NCBI GenBank assembly: GCA_041658245.1
Contig: JBBAAM010000007.1
Span: forward strand, 19,601-83,600
Direction of reading: 5' to 3'
Origin: Fen-1258 sp041658245
Lineage (GTDB): Bacteria > Bacteroidota > Ignavibacteria > Ignavibacteriales > Melioribacteraceae
Length of the DNA stretch: 64,000 bases
Shown here piece after piece: positions 60,219-64,000 of this stretch (position 1 is its first letter; every line of letters begins with the position of its first letter). The position numbers were made by a program, and so were the translations under genes. The notes under the pieces are model-generated. The model was not told the origin of the DNA. It worked only from the letters and a program-made list of their open reading frames with translations, and searched no databases.

Positions 60219-63206
60219 TTAATTTGGCTTGATGATTATTCCTTTATTGCGGTGTCCGTTTATCTTTATCGTTATCGGTTTTTCCATTCTGATATGTTTC
60301 GTAAAATTTTTTTTCTCTGTAATATTTTGTTTTTGTAACCAGTCCCAATCAATAAATCCTTGTTCCATAAAATTATCTACTGTAAAATATCCGATTTTAA
60401 ACGAAGTAAGGTTCTGAAAAAAATGAGAACCTTGCGAAGGAGAAACATTAAAATCTGTAAAGTTGGATTCTATAATTGCTTTTGCGCCATTTATCTGTTC
60501 CCATGTAACCGGAATTCCTAACCAAGGATCAAGAGTACCCCATCTACCAACTCCTATTAATAGATAAGGTCGTTCTTCATTTATTAAAGTTGCATTAAAT
60601 TGCGCAATCTCATGAGCAACTTCACGAGATAATTTTCTATCGAACTTTTCTATATCAACACAAATAATATCTTTAACATTGTTAATTATTCCATGTCCAA
60701 GAACTTGTTCACTTTTACAGAGAAGATTTTGCGATTCAAAATTATCCAACTCCAATTCTTCGATTTCACTATTAACAACAAGAGGACGCATTTGAAGCAA
60801 TCCGAATTCTTTGGGTTTCCCTTCCGGTACTGAAAGATTAACTGCAAATTCGATTTCAACCGGAGAACCTGTTCCCCAGTTACCCATTTCTAAAAGTAGA
60901 TCTAAAATTTCCGGAAGTGGGAATACTTTGTACTTTAAAATTGGTGCAAGCGTAAATATTTTCGGTCCGGGATGCTCTATACCGTCATAGATTGTTCTGT
61001 TATCATGTGAGTAAGTTGATCCAACTGCTGTCAGCGTTTTATCTTTTTCAGCTACTGAAAGAGGATATTTTTTTACTAAACATTCCTCATTGATATTTTT
61101 ATCAGTGTATTCTTCTTTAAGATCAAGAGCATAGAAATCATGCGGTGTATATTTTAAAAAATCATTTAAGCTGCTGAACTGCATTGGATGAGTGGGATAT
61201 TTTGGACAGAAACGAAAACTTAATCCCCCATCTACAATTGTTTTACCAAGTCCCGGTGCAACTGCAACAGTTCCATCCGTAGATTTGAGCGGCGTGTTGG
61301 GATAAAAATTATATGATTTTGCAACGCCGGAAAATTCAGGATAATATTTTCCGTTATGTTCCGCACCTACTAACTTTTGAATGATCACCGCCATCTTTTC
61401 TTCTTCAAGTCGGTAGGTTGTTACTTTTATATAATCTTTTGATTTCTTGAAAAAGATAGAAACATAAATCCGTTTTATTGCATGAAGCAATTGTTTCAAA
61501 CGAACATCAAGATCCGGATGATTATTCGGCAGCATGAATGTATCATAAACTCCGGCAAACGGCTGACCTTGAGAATCTTCCAGCAAACTTGATGACCGAA
61601 CTGCTAACGGTTCATTTACAATTTCTAAAAATGATTTTAGATCACTAAGCGCATTCTTTGGAAACTTTTTTGATTTGAAAAACCGATCCATCAATTCATC
61701 ATCGTCATTTGATCTAAGCGCAAACTCAAGCAGATTATTATCGTTCAAGAATTGGTCGAAGATATCCGTAGCTAAAACCACTGCAGACGGTACAAAAATT
61801 TTCACTTTATCAAATCGGTAGCGGATTTCAAAATTTGCAAGCAAACTATTTACAAATCCTAATCCTCTTGCTTTTCCTCCTAAAGAACCGCCACCGATGC
61901 GAGCGAAAGTTGTAGTTACATCAAACGTTTTTTTGTTGAAATCCGATATTACACCAATCTGCCGGGACTTCCGGAATTCGCGAACGTATTCTATTAATAA
62001 ATTCCGAAGTGCAGAGACGGATTCAAAGTCTTCAACTTTTTTAGGACGAAGTTGATGTGCAAGCCAAAATTCTGTTCTTGCCTTTAACCAATTCGAAAAG
62101 TGATTTCGTGATGCATGATAAAGAATACTTTCTTCCGGAACTTTACCAAGTTGTTCTTCTAATTCAGTTAGGTTGTGTGCGCGTCCAACTTCTTTTCCGT
62201 CTTCTTTACGAAAAATAAAATCTCCGAATCCAAAATTATGCATCATAAATTCTTTTAGATCTTCAAGAAGTGTCGGAGAATTTTTTTCTATAAAAGGAAT
62301 TCCTATTGATGAAGCAATCTTTGCGTTTTCTTTATTAGTTGATTGAAGTAAAATAGGAATGTCCGGTCTTCGCTCTTTTACTTTTTTAGCAAAATGAACT
62401 CCTGCTTGTGTATCGCGTTTACCATCGCGGGAAAAATCAATATCAGAAATTATTCCAAGAATAAATTCTTCATACTTATCAAAATATTGCCAGGCTTCTT
62501 CGTAAGACGAACACAACAAAATTTTCGGACGTGCGCGCATACGTAAAAATTTATGCGAAAGATTTATTCCCTCGGAGATTAAGCTTTGCGATTGTTTAAG
62601 AACTTCCGTGTATATGATCGGTAAATAGGAAGAGTAAAATCTGATGTTGTCTTCGATAAGAATGATTGACTGCAACCCGACATGTTTAGTGTCGTGCTCA
62701 ACATTATACCGGTCTTCCAAAAATTTGATAATGCCGAGAACAATTCTATAATCACCTTGCCAGATAAAAACTTTATCAAATACAGAAATATCTTTCGTAG
62801 AAATTAGATCCGTCATCTCGCGGTTATCGTAACTCAATAACACAACGGGAATTTCCAATCCACTCTCTTTAACTTTCTTTGCAAAAGTTAATGCAGACAT
62901 ATCTTCAATGTGAAGTGTTGTGATAATAAGATCGAAACGGTGTTCTTCTTTTGCCATTCGAATTGCTTCTTCACCATTTGATACTTGAATTAATTCCGGC
63001 GAATGACTGAGGTTTAGTCCTTGGTATTCTTGCCTTATCAACTCATACAGACGGTTATCTTCTTCGAAGATGTAAGAATCATATAAACTGGAAACAAGAA
63101 GAATATCGCGAATGCGGAAACGCATTAAGTTGTGAAAGTCTTGAAACTTTGAATAGCGACTTTTCTGAATTAATTCTTTATCAAACTTGATAGATTGTGG
63201 ATTCAT
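60219..63206 (-). CDS. Receiver-like plus PEP/pyruvate-binding (PPDK_N-like) protein, 995 aa
   Basis: A large soluble protein. Two receiver-like segments precede the enzyme part: the first around residues 30-160 (DLIITTLHIEDMSALTFAKK), the second around 175-325 with an Asp in IISDIDFSRDG near residue 252. From about 440 to 805 a PPDK_N-like ATP-grasp follows: GGKARGLGFVNSLLAN, then PLAVRSSSLLEDS near 535, VEIEFAVN and LLQMRPLV near 800. The PEP-utilising swivel (TSCH) and the PEP-binding barrel are absent. A C-terminal block (GRWGTLDPWLGIPVTWEQIN, then SQGSHFF) follows. Function unknown; phosphotransfer or sensing is possible. Confidence 0.83.
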   Translation of the reverse strand: MNPQSIKFDKELIQKSRYSKFQDFHNLMRFRIRDILLVSSLYDSYIFEEDNRLYELIRQEYQGLNLSHSPELIQVSNGEEAIRMAKEEHRFDLIITTLHIEDMSALTFAKKVKESGLEIPVVLLSYDNREMTDLISTKDISVFDKVFIWQGDYRIVLGIIKFLEDRYNVEHDTKHVGLQSIILIEDNIRFYSSYLPIIYTEVLKQSQSLISEGINLSHKFLRMRARPKILLCSSYEEAWQYFDKYEEFILGIISDIDFSRDGKRDTQAGVHFAKKVKERRPDIPILLQSTNKENAKIASSIGIPFIEKNSPTLLEDLKEFMMHNFGFGDFIFRKEDGKEVGRAHNLTELEEQLGKVPEESILYHASRNHFSNWLKARTEFWLAHQLRPKKVEDFESVSALRNLLIEYVREFRKSRQIGVISDFNKKTFDVTTTFARIGGGSLGGKARGLGFVNSLLANFEIRYRFDKVKIFVPSAVVLATDIFDQFLNDNNLLEFALRSNDDDELMDRFFKSKKFPKNALSDLKSFLEIVNEPLAVRSSSLLEDSQGQPFAGVYDTFMLPNNHPDLDVRLKQLLHAIKRIYVSIFFKKSKDYIKVTTYRLEEEKMAVIIQKLVGAEHNGKYYPEFSGVAKSYNFYPNTPLKSTDGTVAVAPGLGKTIVDGGLSFRFCPKYPTHPMQFSSLNDFLKYTPHDFYALDLKEEYTDKNINEECLVKKYPLSVAEKDKTLTAVGSTYSHDNRTIYDGIEHPGPKIFTLAPILKYKVFPLPEILDLLLEMGNWGTGSPVEIEFAVNLSVPEGKPKEFGLLQMRPLVVNSEIEELELDNFESQNLLCKSEQVLGHGIINNVKDIICVDIEKFDRKLSREVAHEIAQFNATLINEERPYLLIGVGRWGTLDPWLGIPVTWEQINGAKAIIESNFTDFNVSPSQGSHFFQNLTSFKIGYFTVDNFMEQGFIDWDWLQKQNITEKKNFTKHIRMEKPITIKINGHRNKGIIIKPN

Positions 63207-63281
63207 AAAAACTAAAATTGTGCGGCACTAAATTAAAGAACTCAAGTTTTGCATACTACAAAAAAATTCTGTGTTAGGAGG

Positions 63282-63323
63282 AGGGAAAATACGATTTCGG
63301 ATTTACGATTTGGGATTTGAGAA
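63282..63323. repeat. Short tandem GGATTT-A/T-GATTTGGG motif
   Basis: Repeats ACGATTTCGGATTTACGATTTGGGATTTGAG of about 12 bp unit in the intergenic gap before the chimeric RelE-HicB gene. Similar in style to the GATATTGGAT repeats at 5814. No other signal is seen in this gap. Confidence 0.45.
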
Positions 63324-63653
63324 TTAAAATCCGAGCGACTCATTCCTCTCTTTGCGGTAATCAAAAATCATTTTTACAACATCAATACAATTAAAAACTG
63401 CTTCTTCAACAGTATCGCCTTCGGCAAAGGCGCCTTGAATGCCCGGAATTCTTGCAAGAAAACCGTCATCATTTTTTTTAATCTCAATTGACGCCATTAT
63501 TGCTTTGGATTTTTTCATCTTTCTTGACTGAACAGGAAAGGGGTTTTCTGCAAGACTTTCAATTGCATCAAGAATGCGTGGAATATATTGCTTATCAATT
63601 TTTCTCAGGTCATGTTCTAACGACCCTTTCGGGTCAATTTTAAATAATCCCAT
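63324..63653 (-). CDS. Chimera: RelE/ParE N-terminal half fused in frame to HicB-like domain
   Basis: A 109-aa frame in which residues 1-50 match the first half of a RelE toxin (DLRKIDKQYIPRILDAIESL then AENPFPVQSRKMKKS, the point where RelE normally continues to LYRIRVGDYR). Instead it joins a HicB-like antitoxin (MASIEIKKNDDGFLARIPGI, with AEGDTVEEAVFN). The RelE catalytic core is missing. A separate HicB-like protein could start at the ATG at 63495-63497. It overlaps the Phd/YefM-like antitoxin by 14 bp, which suggests that the RelE part came from a normal relBE pair. Deletion fused the two. Confidence 0.78.
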   Translation of the reverse strand: MGLFKIDPKGSLEHDLRKIDKQYIPRILDAIESLAENPFPVQSRKMKKSKAIMASIEIKKNDDGFLARIPGIQGAFAEGDTVEEAVFNCIDVVKMIFDYRKERNESLGF

Positions 63654-63822
63654 CAGCCTTTAAACTTTTCTTTAGTTCATCCAAACTGATTGATGGCTCG
63701 TCTTTTCTTTCTGCTATAACAACGAGATCGTGAACATCTCCCAAAAGTTCTTCATAATCTTCCATTGGCAAAATTATGGCTTTCTTGATGCCCGATTCAT
63801 CTACAATAAATTGAGTATCCAT
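63640..63822 (-). CDS. Small antitoxin, Phd/RelB-like
   Basis: 60-aa protein: MDTQFIVDESGIKKAIILPM and EDYEELLGDVHDLVVIAERKD resemble the N-terminal portion of Phd/YefM or RelB-type antitoxins that pair with RelE. It overlaps the truncated RelE' gene by 14 bp. Its toxin has lost its catalytic half, so the antitoxin is probably a leftover or regulates the HicB part. Confidence 0.7.
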   Translation of the reverse strand: MDTQFIVDESGIKKAIILPMEDYEELLGDVHDLVVIAERKDEPSISLDELKKSLKADGII

Positions 63823-63918
63823 CGCTAACTTCCTCCTAAATTACCTTTCGTATAATATACATTATGAGAAATTAATTTACTTAACCAGCCTGTTCCTTCT
63901 AAGGCTGATAGGGTGATA

Positions 63919-64000
63919 TTATTTTATCACTGACGCAGGATTAAGCACTTCGATTTCCGCATACTTTGAGAAGTCTTTCTCATTGTATGTGTAGATGCGA
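63919..64000 (-). CDS. PIN-domain protein, C-terminal fragment (runs off window)
   Basis: The last 26 residues are visible: RIYTYNEKDFSKYAEIEVLN followed by PASVIK and a stop. The pattern (I/L)YTYNEKDF...I.VLNP is the usual C-terminus of VapC-type PIN proteins, in which the Asp closes the metal site. The rest lies outside the window. Confidence 0.55.
   Translation of the reverse strand, partial: RIYTYNEKDFSKYAEIEVLNPASVIK

Overview
The window is a low-GC bacterial chromosome segment. Its gene content and architecture fit the Ignavibacteria/Melioribacter side of the Bacteroidota-Chlorobiota group. Evidence for this is the long K-rich tail on L17, a short SigA, the presence of both strong Shine-Dalgarno sites (rpsL, rpoB, nuoG) and promoters that also fit the Bacteroidota TAnnTTTG motif, and the protein families present. 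The lineage is inferred from this general pattern only; no database search was possible.

Layout. Positions 1-12.4 kb hold mixed metabolic, regulatory and toxin-antitoxin genes, all on the minus strand: an acyl-CoA ligase cut by the window edge, a nitrilase-type amidohydrolase, a RelE/ParE pair, fumC, an MNT/HEPN pair, an NlpC/P60 lipoprotein, the primary-type sigma factor, two bacterial microcompartment vertex (EutN/CcmL) proteins, a PIN-domain toxin, deoB and a GAF/degenerate-GGDEF protein. Positions 12.4-44.1 kb hold one huge minus-strand information-processing macrocluster. In transcription order it runs tRNA-Tyr, Gly, Thr, rpmG, tRNA-Trp, secE, nusG, rplKAJL, rpoBC, then rpsL, rpsG, fusA, tuf, the complete S10, spc and alpha gene sets, a strong terminator after rplQ, and engB. 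A tRNA-Gln gene sits inside the spc set between rplR and rpsE. Positions 44.2-50.3 kb hold yifB, nuoI, nuoH, nuoG and an M16 peptidase.

Positions 50.4-58.3 kb hold the only plus-strand block, a trp operon (trpL-E-G-D-C-F-aroF-B-A). It has a Trp-rich leader peptide, an intrinsic terminator and a competing antiterminator helix, which is a classical transcription-attenuation arrangement. The block is bracketed by direct repeats of about 115-122 bp. Each repeat contains the 3' end of the aminotransferase gene that follows the operon: the left copy is a 27-codon remnant and the right copy is the end of the intact gene. The differences between the copies are almost all synonymous.

Positions 58.3-64 kb return to the minus strand: the aminotransferase, a MazF/ribbon-helix-helix pair, a large protein with two receiver-like domains and a PEP/pyruvate-binding (PPDK_N-like) domain, a broken or chimeric RelE'-HicB gene with its antitoxin, and the tail of a PIN protein.

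The most noteworthy items are the trp attenuator and the repeats that flank the operon, the tRNA embedded between ribosomal-protein genes, the orphan microcompartment vertex pair next to the housekeeping sigma gene, and the RelE-HicB chimera. I saw no CRISPR array, rRNA gene, insertion sequence or prophage.
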